In this document: piece after piece, positions 1-5,310 of the stretch
How positions within the stretch are numbered: position 1 is the first letter of the stretch
Layout of the letters: every line of letters starts with the position of its first letter
NCBI GenBank assembly: GCA_017456685.1
Contig: JAFTIV010000010.1
Span: 1-5,613 of the forward strand
Length of the DNA: 5,613 bases
Direction: 5' to 3'
Origin: Clostridia bacterium
GTDB taxonomy: Bacteria; Bacillota; Clostridia; Oscillospirales; CAG-272
The notes under the pieces: generated by a model
The model's database searches: none
What the model was told of the DNA's origin: nothing
What the model saw: only the letters and a program-made list of their open reading frames with translations
Position numbers and translations under genes: made by a program

Positions 1-13
1 CTTCTTTCTTCAT
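1..13 (-). CDS. Start of a minus-strand gene running off the left edge
   Basis: Only the first codons are visible (ATG AAG AAA GAA, M-K-K-E), so no function can be given. The start is supported by an SD core GGAGGA at 21-26, seven bases upstream of the ATG on the minus strand, and by an extended -10 box at 60-68. A Lys-rich start could be a signal peptide or a cytoplasmic protein. The alternative is a chance ATG beside a purine-rich stretch. Confidence 0.5.
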
Positions 14-17
14 AGAT

Positions 18-82
18 AAATCCTCCGTATGTTTTTTGCTTGACTGGCAGGTCTTTCTAATTATATCACATACGGAGGATTT
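18..82. repeat. 15-bp inverted repeat spanning promoter and SD
   Basis: The arms 18-32 and 68-82 are perfect reverse complements separated by 35 nt. On the minus strand the inner arm contains the SD of the left-edge gene. The outer arm covers the region just upstream of the -10 box. If transcription started upstream of 82, the RNA would fold with the SD hidden in a stem. If it starts near 53, the arms could instead be a paired protein-binding site. The repeat is seen directly; its role is inference. Confidence 0.6.
60..68 (-). promoter_or_regulatory. Extended -10 promoter for the left-edge gene
   Basis: The minus strand reads TGATATAAT, a perfect extended -10 (TG-n-TATAAT). No good -35 lies 17 bases upstream, as expected for an extended -10 promoter. 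The predicted start of transcription is near position 53, giving a leader of about 40 nt before the ATG at 13. Confidence 0.5.
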
Positions 83-107
83 TTCCTCATCGGTTAACCT
101 CTACTGA

Positions 108-137
108 ACCACGCGACTATCGCGTGGTATTCTTTTT
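108..137 (+). terminator. GC-rich hairpin with T-run
   Basis: An 8-bp stem (108-115 with 121-128, loop ACTAT) is followed by ATTCTTTTT, the layout of a Rho-independent terminator on the plus strand. No plus-strand gene is visible upstream within the window, so it may be left over from a rearranged gene. A degenerate counterpart lies at 2404-2428, after the XRE gene. Confidence 0.45.
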
Positions 138-213
138 ACAAGAAAAAAGACTTGATTTCAAATCAAGTCTTTTATTTTTTTAGCAAAAGTTCTTCCCACA
201 AGAGATGCGTTAA
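132..213 (-). pseudogene. Remnant of a second copy of the hydrolase 3' region
   Basis: Bases 132-187 align with 2423-2479 (terminator plus last hydrolase codons) with a few changes. Bases 188-213 then align with 2950-2975, inside the hydrolase gene, with one mismatch in 26. On the minus strand the second part still reads N-A-S-L-V-G-R-T, against N-A-S-L-M-G-R-T in the intact gene. The copy therefore lacks the equivalent of about 470 bases (2480-2949). It cannot encode a working enzyme. Beyond 213 the similarity stops. It is best explained as a decayed duplicate with an internal deletion. Confidence 0.6.
143..181. terminator. Bidirectional Rho-independent terminator, left copy
   Basis: A 13-bp stem (145-157 with 161-173, loop TCA) is flanked by an A-run on the left and a long T-run to 181. 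It could terminate transcription from both sides. It is nearly identical to the terminator at 2434-2473, downstream of the XRE gene and the hydrolase. Confidence 0.6.
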
Positions 214-308
214 CAATAAAGGAATTCTCGACGAGCACAGAAATCCAAAGAACGCGTATTTTAGAGTTAAAAAGCTATACCACAAATACGCAAGCGAAAA
301 ATAAACAC
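214..308. other. Gene-free spacer with a weak inverted repeat
   Basis: I see no credible coding potential here. The only structure is an 8-bp inverted repeat (254-261 with 284-291, 22-nt loop) without a T-run, so it is not a convincing terminator. No similarity to the hydrolase operon is visible beyond position 213. Confidence 0.4.
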
Positions 309-336
309 AAAAAAGCGACACACCGTGTCGCTTTTT
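309..336 (-). terminator. Terminator of the lipoprotein/coiled-coil operon
   Basis: A strong hairpin with a roughly 12-bp stem (310-321 with 325-336; core GCGACAC/GTGTCGC) is flanked by six A's on the left, which read as U's on the minus strand. It sits six bases past the stop codon of the coiled-coil gene. Because the right flank is T-rich it may act in both directions. Confidence 0.8.
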
Positions 337-342
337 GCTTTG

Positions 343-1422
343 TTATCCAACTATGCTCCTCGCGCTTTTCACAAGAGCACTGCTGTTTATGGTGGATTTA
401 AGAAGCAATATGCTTTGCATAGCCGAATGTATAGACATTCCTCTCAGTCTGCCATTTATTCCCCAAAGCTGTGCTTCTACCTTTGATGCGCATTCCTCAA
501 TTGCCTTCTCAATATCCTTATTAGCTGTACTTATTCTATCACAAATTGAACGGTTTGCATTATTTACCGCCTCTGCTATTTTATCAGTTTGGCGATGAAA
601 ATCTAACTGCTGTAAGGCTTCCTTTACACTTTCTGCCCTACCCGTTTCGAGCAAATATATTATGAAATCAAGACATTCCCAATCGCGAGTGTCAAGTATA
701 CAGCCAAATTGACTCTCTAAAGAGCCGTATATTCTTTTTCCCTCGTATGTATATTTTTCAACATTATCTTGAGCATTTGATTTTGCAATATCAATTAAAT
801 GCTTAGCCTCTGCTATTTTATTTTCCTGCAAGCGGATTTTTTCATTCATTTCGTTGCGAGATGCATCTATTTTTTCCTCTATTGCTTCATCTGTTACAGG
901 GCTTTTTGCTAATAGCTCTTCATACTCTTTTTTCTTATTTTCATATTCAAGCTCTCGCCTTTTGTAATCTCCGTCAAAAAGAATCGCAAGTCCCTTACAT
1001 AGCAAAACCAAAAGCCCGAAAAATACTATGTTTCCTACAATAATTATGATTAGCTCATTTGCGGAAACCATACTGCCAAGAGCGGCAAGCATTGCAATCA
1101 ACATAATTCCAACTACCGATGCGGAAATCAAAATGCATTGCTTCGTTGTTATTTTTGTTGGCTTTTTTAAGCCTTCTCCGCTTATGATTTTTTCTTCGTA
1201 GTCGATTTTTTCTTTTTTGTATTCGCTACTCTTTTTTAGAAATTCGTTTTTATGCTCTTCTATTTGGGAACTGGCTTTTTCTATTTCCAAATTAAGACCT
1301 AAGGTATCTCTTGCCTCATCCTCTTTAATCTTATCAACAAAATCAGCCTGCTCTGCAACCAAAGAAATTCCTGCACGCAATGCATACTAGCTTTCAACGA
1401 TCGTCTTCGTTTCTTCTCTCAC
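343..1422 (-). CDS. Two-TM coiled-coil protein with D-W-E-C region, in-frame TAG near N-terminus
   Basis: Unnamed membrane protein, probable function unknown. Numbered from the GTG at 1422 it has 359 codons: an N-terminal coiled coil (about 30-85), two hydrophobic segments (about 96-118 and 124-149), a long charged coiled coil (150-225), then a conserved-looking stretch around 244-280 with D-R-D-W-E-C, I-I-Y-L-L-E-T-G-R-A and K-E-A-L-Q-Q. From memory this stretch recurs in uncharacterised Firmicutes membrane proteins. The GTG start has a good SD (AAGGAG at 1429-1434, 6-nt spacing), and the N-terminus then reads M-R-E-E-T-K-T-I-V-E-S, TAG at 1387-1389, Y-A-L-R-A-G-I-S. The only start after the TAG is TTG at 1380, which has no SD and would cut into Y-A-L-R-A-G-I-S. 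The gene is therefore either a nonsense-mutated gene or one in which TAG is decoded. It lies 56 bases after the lipoprotein with no clear promoter between, so the two probably share a transcript. Confidence is high for the gene, moderate for the GTG start. Confidence 0.8.
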
Positions 1423-1478
1423 TACGCACTCCTTGATTTAAAAATGAAGTGAATTATGCAATTCTCTAAAAAAGCATT

Positions 1479-1976
1479 TTAATGGTAACCCAATGTATCC
1501 TCATAGGATGATGTTTCCTTGTCTTCTGCGTTATTGCCATTGTCTTCATACAAATCAACATAACCAATGATTACAAAAGGGGAATCCGCCGCTCCGAATG
1601 AATATTCGTGACTTTCCGCGTGCCACTCTTTTCCGAAAATAGCTAACGCAGCCGCAGCTCCCGATTTTACATCATATACCTCAAGAAATACATGCTTTGT
1701 ATCGCTTTTGTATTCAGCATACAAAACATCATTGAATTCGTATTCCTCATCAGTTTTCAAAGAAAAGAATTGTGCAGAAAACATAACGGTATCATCGCTA
1801 TACATATCAACCTCAAAGCCTTCCTCCTCCAAGGTATCCTTCATAGACGAAAAGCTGTTGTGTGATTTTATAAATCCCTTTGCATCAAAATACTTGTGGT
1901 CCTTGTCAAACGAATTGCAGCCTGCCAATGCAAAAGCCATGCAAAGGACAAGCAAAAATGCTATGATTTTTTTCAT
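1479..1976 (-). CDS. Small secreted lipoprotein, function unknown
   Basis: 165 residues. The N-terminus is a classic type II signal peptide: M-K-K, a hydrophobic core (residues 4-18) and lipobox L-A-G-C with the acylated Cys at 20. The mature part is acidic with alternating aromatic and charged residues (a run of D/E and Y/F), ending in an acidic low-complexity tail (about 142-160). I recognise no catalytic motif; it is likely a surface lipoprotein anchored to the outer leaflet of the membrane. The start is fixed by AGGAG about 9 nt upstream and a strong promoter at 2009-2037. The coiled-coil membrane protein follows in the same direction, so the two may work together at the membrane (inference). 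The divergent XRE regulator could control this promoter. Confidence 0.85.
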   Translation of the reverse strand: MKKIIAFLLVLCMAFALAGCNSFDKDHKYFDAKGFIKSHNSFSSMKDTLEEEGFEVDMYSDDTVMFSAQFFSLKTDEEYEFNDVLYAEYKSDTKHVFLEVYDVKSGAAAALAIFGKEWHAESHEYSFGAADSPFVIIGYVDLYEDNGNNAEDKETSSYEDTLGYH

Positions 1977-2008
1977 AAAAAAGTCTCCTTTTAGTAAATA
2001 CTATTCAC

Positions 2009-2037
2009 ATTTTATCACATTTCAACGTCAATGTCAA
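2009..2037 (-). promoter_or_regulatory. Promoter of the lipoprotein operon
   Basis: On the minus strand: TTGACA (2032-2037), 17-bp spacer, TAAAAT (2009-2014), with a TG one base upstream of the -10. This is a near-consensus SigA-type promoter. Transcription should start near 2002, leaving a leader of about 25 nt with the SD. The 11 bases TGTGATAAAAT are the same as in the deacetylase promoter. Confidence 0.85.
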
Positions 2038-2051
2038 GTGATATTATCTTT

Positions 2052-2081
2052 TTGGTAATGAAATATTAGAAAGATTATTAT
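2052..2081 (+). promoter_or_regulatory. Probable promoter of the XRE regulator
   Basis: TTGGTA (2052-2057), an 18-bp spacer, then TATTAT (2076-2081). It is weaker than the divergent lipoprotein promoter, whose -35 ends 15 bases away. A regulator bound between them could affect both. Other -10 registers (TATACA at 2079) are possible. Confidence 0.45.
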
Positions 2082-2105
2082 ACAATAATTTTTGAGGTGA
2101 TAAAA

Positions 2106-2393
2106 ATGATTGCAGATAAAATAAAAATGTTACGAGAGAAAAAAGGGATAACTCAGGCAGAGCTTGCAAAAAAGCTCGGCATTACACGCTCGGGTGTAAA
2201 CGCGTGGGAAATGGGAATATCTGTTCCTTCAACGCAATATGTGGTTGAGCTTTCTATGTTTTTCAAGGTCTCCGCCGACTATTTGCTTGGCATACCATCT
2301 TCTGCAACCGTTTCCGTAGAAGGCTTGAGCGATCGACAAATAGCCTCGATCGTAGAAATAATAGAATGCTATAAGGAAAAACAAGATTTCTAA
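2106..2393 (+). CDS. XRE-family helix-turn-helix transcriptional regulator
   Basis: 95 residues from ATG 2106. Residues 3-60 form a typical Cro/C1-type five-helix domain: K-I-K-M-L-R-E-K-K-G-I-T-Q-A-E-L-A, recognition helix around T-R-S-G-V-N-A-W-E, then P-S-T-Q-Y-V-V-E-L and F-K-V-S-A-D-Y-L-L-G, which closes the domain. The short C-terminal part (L-S-D-R-Q-I-A-S-I-V-E-I-I-E) is helical and may dimerise. A GTG at 2097 is in frame, but it lies within the SD (GAGGTGAT, 2094-2101), so ATG 2106 is preferred. Its probable role is a local DNA-binding regulator. The divergent lipoprotein operon and its own promoter are the natural candidate targets (inference). Confidence 0.9.
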   Translation: MIADKIKMLREKKGITQAELAKKLGITRSGVNAWEMGISVPSTQYVVELSMFFKVSADYLLGIPSSATVSVEGLSDRQIASIVEIIECYKEKQDF

Positions 2394-2403
2394 TTAGTCT
2401 TGC

Positions 2404-2428
2404 AAAACTGTCGCGCGGTTTTCTTTTT
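2404..2428 (+). terminator. Degenerate hairpin with T-run after the XRE gene
   Basis: A short AAAAC/GTTTT stem (2404-2408 with 2418-2422) is followed by CTTTTT. It matches the better-formed hairpin at 108-137 in its right arm only, so it looks like a damaged version. Termination probably relies on the stronger hairpin just downstream. Confidence 0.3.
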
Positions 2429-2433
2429 ACAGC

Positions 2434-2473
2434 AAAAAAGACTTGATTTTCAAATCAAGTCTTTTATTTTTTT
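2434..2473. terminator. Bidirectional terminator between convergent XRE and hydrolase genes
   Basis: A 13-bp stem (2436-2448 with 2453-2465, loop TTCA) has an A-run on its left and T4-A-T7 on its right, so it works for both convergent transcripts. The hydrolase stop codon (2464-2466) overlaps the foot of the stem. A second copy lies at 143-181. Confidence 0.85.
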
Positions 2474-3477
2474 AACAAATCGAGAATTGCCCTCCAGCCC
2501 TTATCTGCAAAGAAGCGATGTCCGCCCTCTGCAATAAGCATTTGGCACATATTCTCTGCTCCGTGGGCGGTGTATGCTCTTTTAAGCTCGTCAAATGCTT
2601 TTTTGGCGCCGTTTAATGGGAACCACTCATCCTCGGTGGTGCTAAATATCAAGAGCCTTTTAGGTGCAATCAGCACGCCCAAATCGCCCATATCAAAATA
2701 TTTCGCGATGCTTGGTATATAATTGCAGGCACAATGAGAGATTGACACAATCGAGTCCTCGAAGGTGCAAAGCGCGACGATTGGCACAAAAAGCTCAAAT
2801 CGGTCCTCAAGGCACGCGGTATAATATGTAGCAGTTCCACCACCACTTTCGCCCATAAGAATTGAGCCCTCGGCGCTTACGGCATCGCTAAATTCATCAA
2901 GCACGGCATCAAGCACTCTTTGAACATCCCAAACGCGTTCTCCAATAAGAGTTCTTCCCATAAGAGATGCGTTAAGTGCTATATGAGCGCAATTGGTTGC
3001 GCCATTTTCGGGATTTCCGCCGTTTTCACCAAATCCCCTTTGCTCTATTGCCAAGCCCGCAAAGCCTCTTTTGACGGCTTGTCTTGCGAAATCTACATCG
3101 TGAGAGATATAAACCCCATCGTAAGGGAATTTTTCAATTCCAAGCGATAGGTGTGCGCCACTTACATGTCCCTGAAGACATACACAAAGTGGCAAGGCGC
3201 CATTTCTTTTCTTTGGCAAAAGAAGGTGGCAATTTACATAATAATCCCTCTCGGTTTGGACGGTAAAATGAATATGCTCATTTTCGCCAAGCTCTTCTCT
3301 TTTAATTATTTTCGTGCTTGGCGCGCACATTTCCATTGTATCAAGCCCTAAAAGCTCTATAAGCCTTTTTCTGCACACCTCTTTATGCTTATCAAGCGGG
3401 GACACTCCATCCCAATGAAGCAAGGGCTTAACATTCTTAAAAAGTCGTTTGTGATTTTCTAATGGCAAAAAGCTCAT
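2464..3477 (-). CDS. Alpha/beta-hydrolase (acetyl-xylan-esterase-like)
   Basis: 337 residues, a serine hydrolase with no signal peptide, so probably cytoplasmic. Visible features are an N-terminal cap-like region (1-60), a strand pair leading to L-Q-G-H (101-104, oxyanion region), E-Q-R-G-F-G-E-N-G (145-153), the nucleophile elbow G-E-S-G-G with Ser211, T-E-D-E-W-F-P with likely acid Asp283, and G-G-H-R-F with His320. The order Ser-Asp-His and the layout match the acetyl-xylan-esterase/Abhydrolase_7-like group of deacylating enzymes. The substrate is unknown, possibly acylated carbohydrate. The start ATG overlaps the thioredoxin stop as ATGA with a GGAG 8 nt upstream, so translation is likely coupled. 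It is the last gene of the operon, ending in the bidirectional terminator. A dipeptidyl or dienelactone-type hydrolase is the alternative. Confidence 0.88.
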   Translation of the reverse strand: MSFLPLENHKRLFKNVKPLLHWDGVSPLDKHKEVCRKRLIELLGLDTMEMCAPSTKIIKREELGENEHIHFTVQTERDYYVNCHLLLPKKRNGALPLCVCLQGHVSGAHLSLGIEKFPYDGVYISHDVDFARQAVKRGFAGLAIEQRGFGENGGNPENGATNCAHIALNASLMGRTLIGERVWDVQRVLDAVLDEFSDAVSAEGSILMGESGGGTATYYTACLEDRFELFVPIVALCTFEDSIVSISHCACNYIPSIAKYFDMGDLGVLIAPKRLLIFSTTEDEWFPLNGAKKAFDELKRAYTAHGAENMCQMLIAEGGHRFFADKGWRAILDLLKK

Positions 3478-3782
3478 TTAAGCATCTCCAAAATTGCTTC
3501 CTTAGGTCTTAAGCCTATGATTTTTCCTACAGCCTCTCCGCCCTTAAACGCAATAAGAGTTGGTATGCTTTCAATTCCGTATTTTATTGCAATAGGCATC
3601 GCCTCGTCAACATTTAGCTTGCATACCGCGTATTCATCGTGCTCGCGTGCGATTTCGTCAATAGTTGGTGCAAGCATCTTACACGGACCACACCAGTCGG
3701 CATAAAAATCAAGCAATACAGGCTTGTCGTTTTTCAAAACTATCTCTTCAAAATTTTCAACTGTTATTTTAATTACTGACAT
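3474..3782 (-). CDS. trxA: Thioredoxin
   Basis: 102 residues, normal length for a single-domain cytoplasmic thioredoxin that reduces protein disulfides. It has the active site W30-C-G-P-C34-K, the buried Asp25 in L-L-D-F-Y-A-D, cis-Pro74 in S-I-P-T, and the K-G-G-E turn at 80-83. No signal peptide. The SD (AAGGAG) overlaps the stop codon of the FTR-like gene upstream, and its own stop overlaps the hydrolase start, so all three are one operon. The FTR-like neighbour suggests it is reduced by a ferredoxin-linked route rather than, or as well as, an NADPH-dependent reductase elsewhere (inference). Confidence 0.95.
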   Translation of the reverse strand: MSVIKITVENFEEIVLKNDKPVLLDFYADWCGPCKMLAPTIDEIAREHDEYAVCKLNVDEAMPIAIKYGIESIPTLIAFKGGEAVGKIIGLRPKEAILEMLK

Positions 3783-3793
3783 CTTTTTTCTCC

Positions 3794-3994
3794 TTAATCC
3801 TTTGATTTATAGTAAAGCATACAATGGCAATAGCCCTCAAAGTCAGGGTCTGCTATTTGCTCCTTGAATTCCTTACAAATGCATTTATATTCTTCCTTTT
3901 TTAAAAGTCGGCAGGGGCAATAGCCGTCCTTTTGCTTGAGTCCCTCCTTAATGCGCTTTACTACTTCCTTGTCCTCATTTAATCTAATAGGCAT
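3794..3994 (-). CDS. Ferredoxin-thioredoxin reductase catalytic-chain-like protein
   Basis: 66 residues from ATG 3994. Six cysteines form three C-x-C pairs: C26-P-C28, C38-I-C40 and C56-H-C58, the last followed by M-L-Y-Y. In the FTR catalytic chain three such pairs (CPC, CPC, CHC) bind a 4Fe-4S cluster and form the redox-active disulfide that passes electrons from ferredoxin to thioredoxin. Here the spacing is C-x-C, 9, C-x-C, 15, C-x-C, unlike the 16 and 8 of plant and cyanobacterial FTR as I recall it, and the chain is short, so it is a divergent anaerobe type. An in-frame GTG at 4003 is only one base from the AAGGAG (4005-4010); ATG 3994 with 10-nt spacing is better. It is the first gene of the operon, 11 bases before thioredoxin, which supports the role. 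Confidence 0.8.
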   Translation of the reverse strand: MPIRLNEDKEVVKRIKEGLKQKDGYCPCRLLKKEEYKCICKEFKEQIADPDFEGYCHCMLYYKSKD

Positions 3995-4016
3995 AAAAAT
4001 CACGCTCCTTTTTTAT

Positions 4017-4025
4017 ATTTTACCA
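4017..4025 (-). promoter_or_regulatory. Extended -10 promoter of the FTR-like/trxA/hydrolase operon
   Basis: The minus strand reads TGGTAAAAT. No convincing -35 stands at 17 bases; a TTTACA lies too far upstream (21-bp spacer). The -10 is about 30 bases before the preferred ATG. The divergent deacetylase promoter begins about 30 bases away. Confidence 0.55.
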
Positions 4026-4052
4026 CATCTTTTGATTTAATTGTGTAAAGTG

Positions 4053-4081
4053 TTGAAAATTTTTTTCCATTGTGATAAAAT
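4053..4081 (+). promoter_or_regulatory. Promoter of the polysaccharide deacetylase
   Basis: TTGAAA (4053-4058), 17-bp spacer, TAAAAT (4076-4081), with a TG extension. It has the same TGTGATAAAAT as the lipoprotein promoter. Transcription should start near 4088; the SD AAGGAG (4097-4102) is 6 nt before ATG 4109. Confidence 0.85.
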
Positions 4082-4108
4082 TATATTATCAAATTTAAGG
4101 AGATTTTT

Positions 4109-4960
4109 ATGAGATATACATTTTTGAGATTTCCCGAGGGAAAAGCAAAGGCACTCACCTTCAGCTATGATGATGGCTGTAATCAGGATTTACGCTTCGC
4201 TCAGCTTATTACAAAATATGGTCTTAAATGCACCTTTAACCTAAATGGTCAAAAATTCAGGGGTGACAGTGGGCTATCCGTTGAGCAGATCAAGGAGCAC
4301 ATTTTGGCGAACGGGCACGAGATTGCAGTTCACGGCTATTGTCACCGCGGAGAGGGATATTTGCGCCCCATAGAGGGCATTATTGATGTGCTCGACAGCA
4401 GACGCGAGCTTGAGAGCACCTATGGTAGAATAGTAAGAGGAATGGCTTATCCTGACTGTGGAATTACCTCTTGGGCATCTAACACCTCGTATGACAAGGT
4501 AAAGAGCTATCTTAGCGAGCTCGATATCGCTTATGCTCGTACGCTTGGTGGAGATAATGATTACTTTGCTCTACCAAAGGATTGGCACGCGTGGATGCCA
4601 AGCGCGCACCATAACAATCCTAAAATTATGTAGTATGTAGAAAAGTTCCTTTCTCGCGACCTCTCACAGGGCTATTGCGCCTCGAGAGCGCCTTGGCTAT
4701 TCTACATTTGGGGACACAGCTTTGAATTTGACCGAGAGGGCGGTTGGGAGCACGCAGAAAGGCTCTGTCAAGCGCTTTCGGGCAGAGATGATGTTTGGTA
4801 CGCAACTAACATTGAGATTTACGACTATGTTCAGGCATACAATTCGCTCGTTTATAGTGCCGACAACTCAATGGTCTATAATCCAAGCCTTCTTACTATA
4901 TGGCTCGACCGCGACGGAGTTCTCTACTCAATAAAATCAGGCGAAACATTGCGCTTTTAA
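4109..4960 (+). CDS. NodB-type polysaccharide deacetylase with in-frame TAG at codon 175
   Basis: Read through, the frame gives 283 residues ending in TAA at 4958. It is a carbohydrate-esterase-4-type (NodB fold) deacetylase: F-S-Y-D-D-G with Asp21/Asp22 (base and metal ligand), H75-x3-H79 in V-H-G-Y-C-H (metal ligands), A-Y-P-D-C-G at 113-118, and W-G-H203-S-F-E-F-D in the C-terminal half, which supplies the last conserved His. It removes N- or O-acetyl groups from a polysaccharide. No signal peptide is seen. A TAG at 4631-4633 interrupts the frame after N-P-K-I-M and the frame goes straight on as Y-V-E-K-F-L without another lesion. Stopped at TAG the product (174 residues) lacks the last catalytic motif and about 40% of the protein. 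Either it is a recent pseudogene or the TAG is translated. It has its own promoter and terminator. Confidence 0.85.
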
Positions 4961-4993
4961 GAAAAGGGATTGCTTGTGCAATCCCTTTTCTTT
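4959..4993 (+). terminator. Rho-independent terminator of the deacetylase
   Basis: A stem of about 15 bp (4959-4973 with 4978-4992, loop TTGT) has GGGATTGC/GCAATCCC at its core and an A/T-rich foot. It begins inside the TAA stop at 4958-4960. Its exact fit to the read-through end supports the frame after the TAG being the true gene end. Confidence 0.85.
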
Positions 4994-5041
4994 GATTATC
5001 GCATAGCAAATTTAAAATCAAGCAAACATTTTGATACCCTC

Positions 5042-5070
5042 TTGACAATTTAAGCGCATTGTGTTAAAAT
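5042..5070 (+). promoter_or_regulatory. Strong promoter of the tRNA-Pro locus
   Basis: Consensus TTGACA (5042-5047), 17-bp spacer and TAAAAT (5065-5070) with a TG extension. It is one of the strongest promoters in the window, expected for a stable-RNA gene. The first tRNA-like 5' end is at 5101, about 25 bases after the predicted start. Between the deacetylase terminator and this promoter (4994-5041) I see nothing. Confidence 0.85.
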
Positions 5071-5100
5071 TAGTACGCATTTTGGCATACAATTAACTAT

Positions 5101-5207
5101 CGAGGTGTAGCATAACTGCAATTTCGTTTCCCAAGAGCCTCGCGATTGGTTAAAACGATTTGTGGAAGCGAGCCAAGGCGAGTCCCTGTAGCGCGCATGG
5201 TTCGGGA
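5101..5207 (+). pseudogene. Broken tRNA-Pro(CGG) 5' half, interrupted in the D arm
   Basis: It starts CGAGGTG-TAGC like a tRNA-Pro acceptor and D arm, then breaks off at 5111. The tRNA pattern resumes at 5188 with GTAGC-GCG, followed by the 5' side of an anticodon stem (CATGG, 5196-5200) and the anticodon loop TTCGGGA (5201-5207, anticodon CGG). A 76-base foreign stretch (5112-5187) lies between two GTAGC copies. After the loop the 3' stem is missing: CTCAA cannot pair with CATGG, and no T arm follows. It cannot be a working tRNA. Confidence 0.6.
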
Positions 5208-5241
5208 CTCAATCACCGTTCTCGGCGTATAATTTTCGAGT

Positions 5242-5281
5242 AGAGCCGAAAGCCCTTGAAAACACTGACTTTTTCGGCTCT
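5242..5281 (+). terminator. Hairpin in repeat unit A
   Basis: The arms 5242-5251 and 5272-5281 (AGAGCCGAAA/TTTCGGCTCT) pair perfectly over 10 bp around a 20-nt loop. No T-run follows on either side, so it may be a weak terminator, a processing signal or simply a conserved structure of the repeat. Confidence 0.4.
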
Positions 5282-5310
5282 CCCGAATGCCGAAAATTCC
5301 GCAAATTCTC

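Noticed and set aside
335..598. Plus-strand frame opposite the coiled-coil gene
   Set aside because: It is the antisense of a long gene with clear coiled-coil composition, starts within that gene's terminator, and has no SD.
1708..2058. Plus-strand frame of 116 codons opposite the lipoprotein
   Set aside because: The minus strand has a lipobox, SD and near-consensus promoter; the plus frame runs through that promoter and has no support.
2920..3351. Plus-strand frames opposite the hydrolase
   Set aside because: They are antisense shadows; the minus frame carries the Ser-Asp-His motifs.
4722..4934. Plus-strand frame of 70 codons after the TAG
   Set aside because: It is a shifted frame of the deacetylase C-terminal half, which reads perfectly in the original frame with family motifs.
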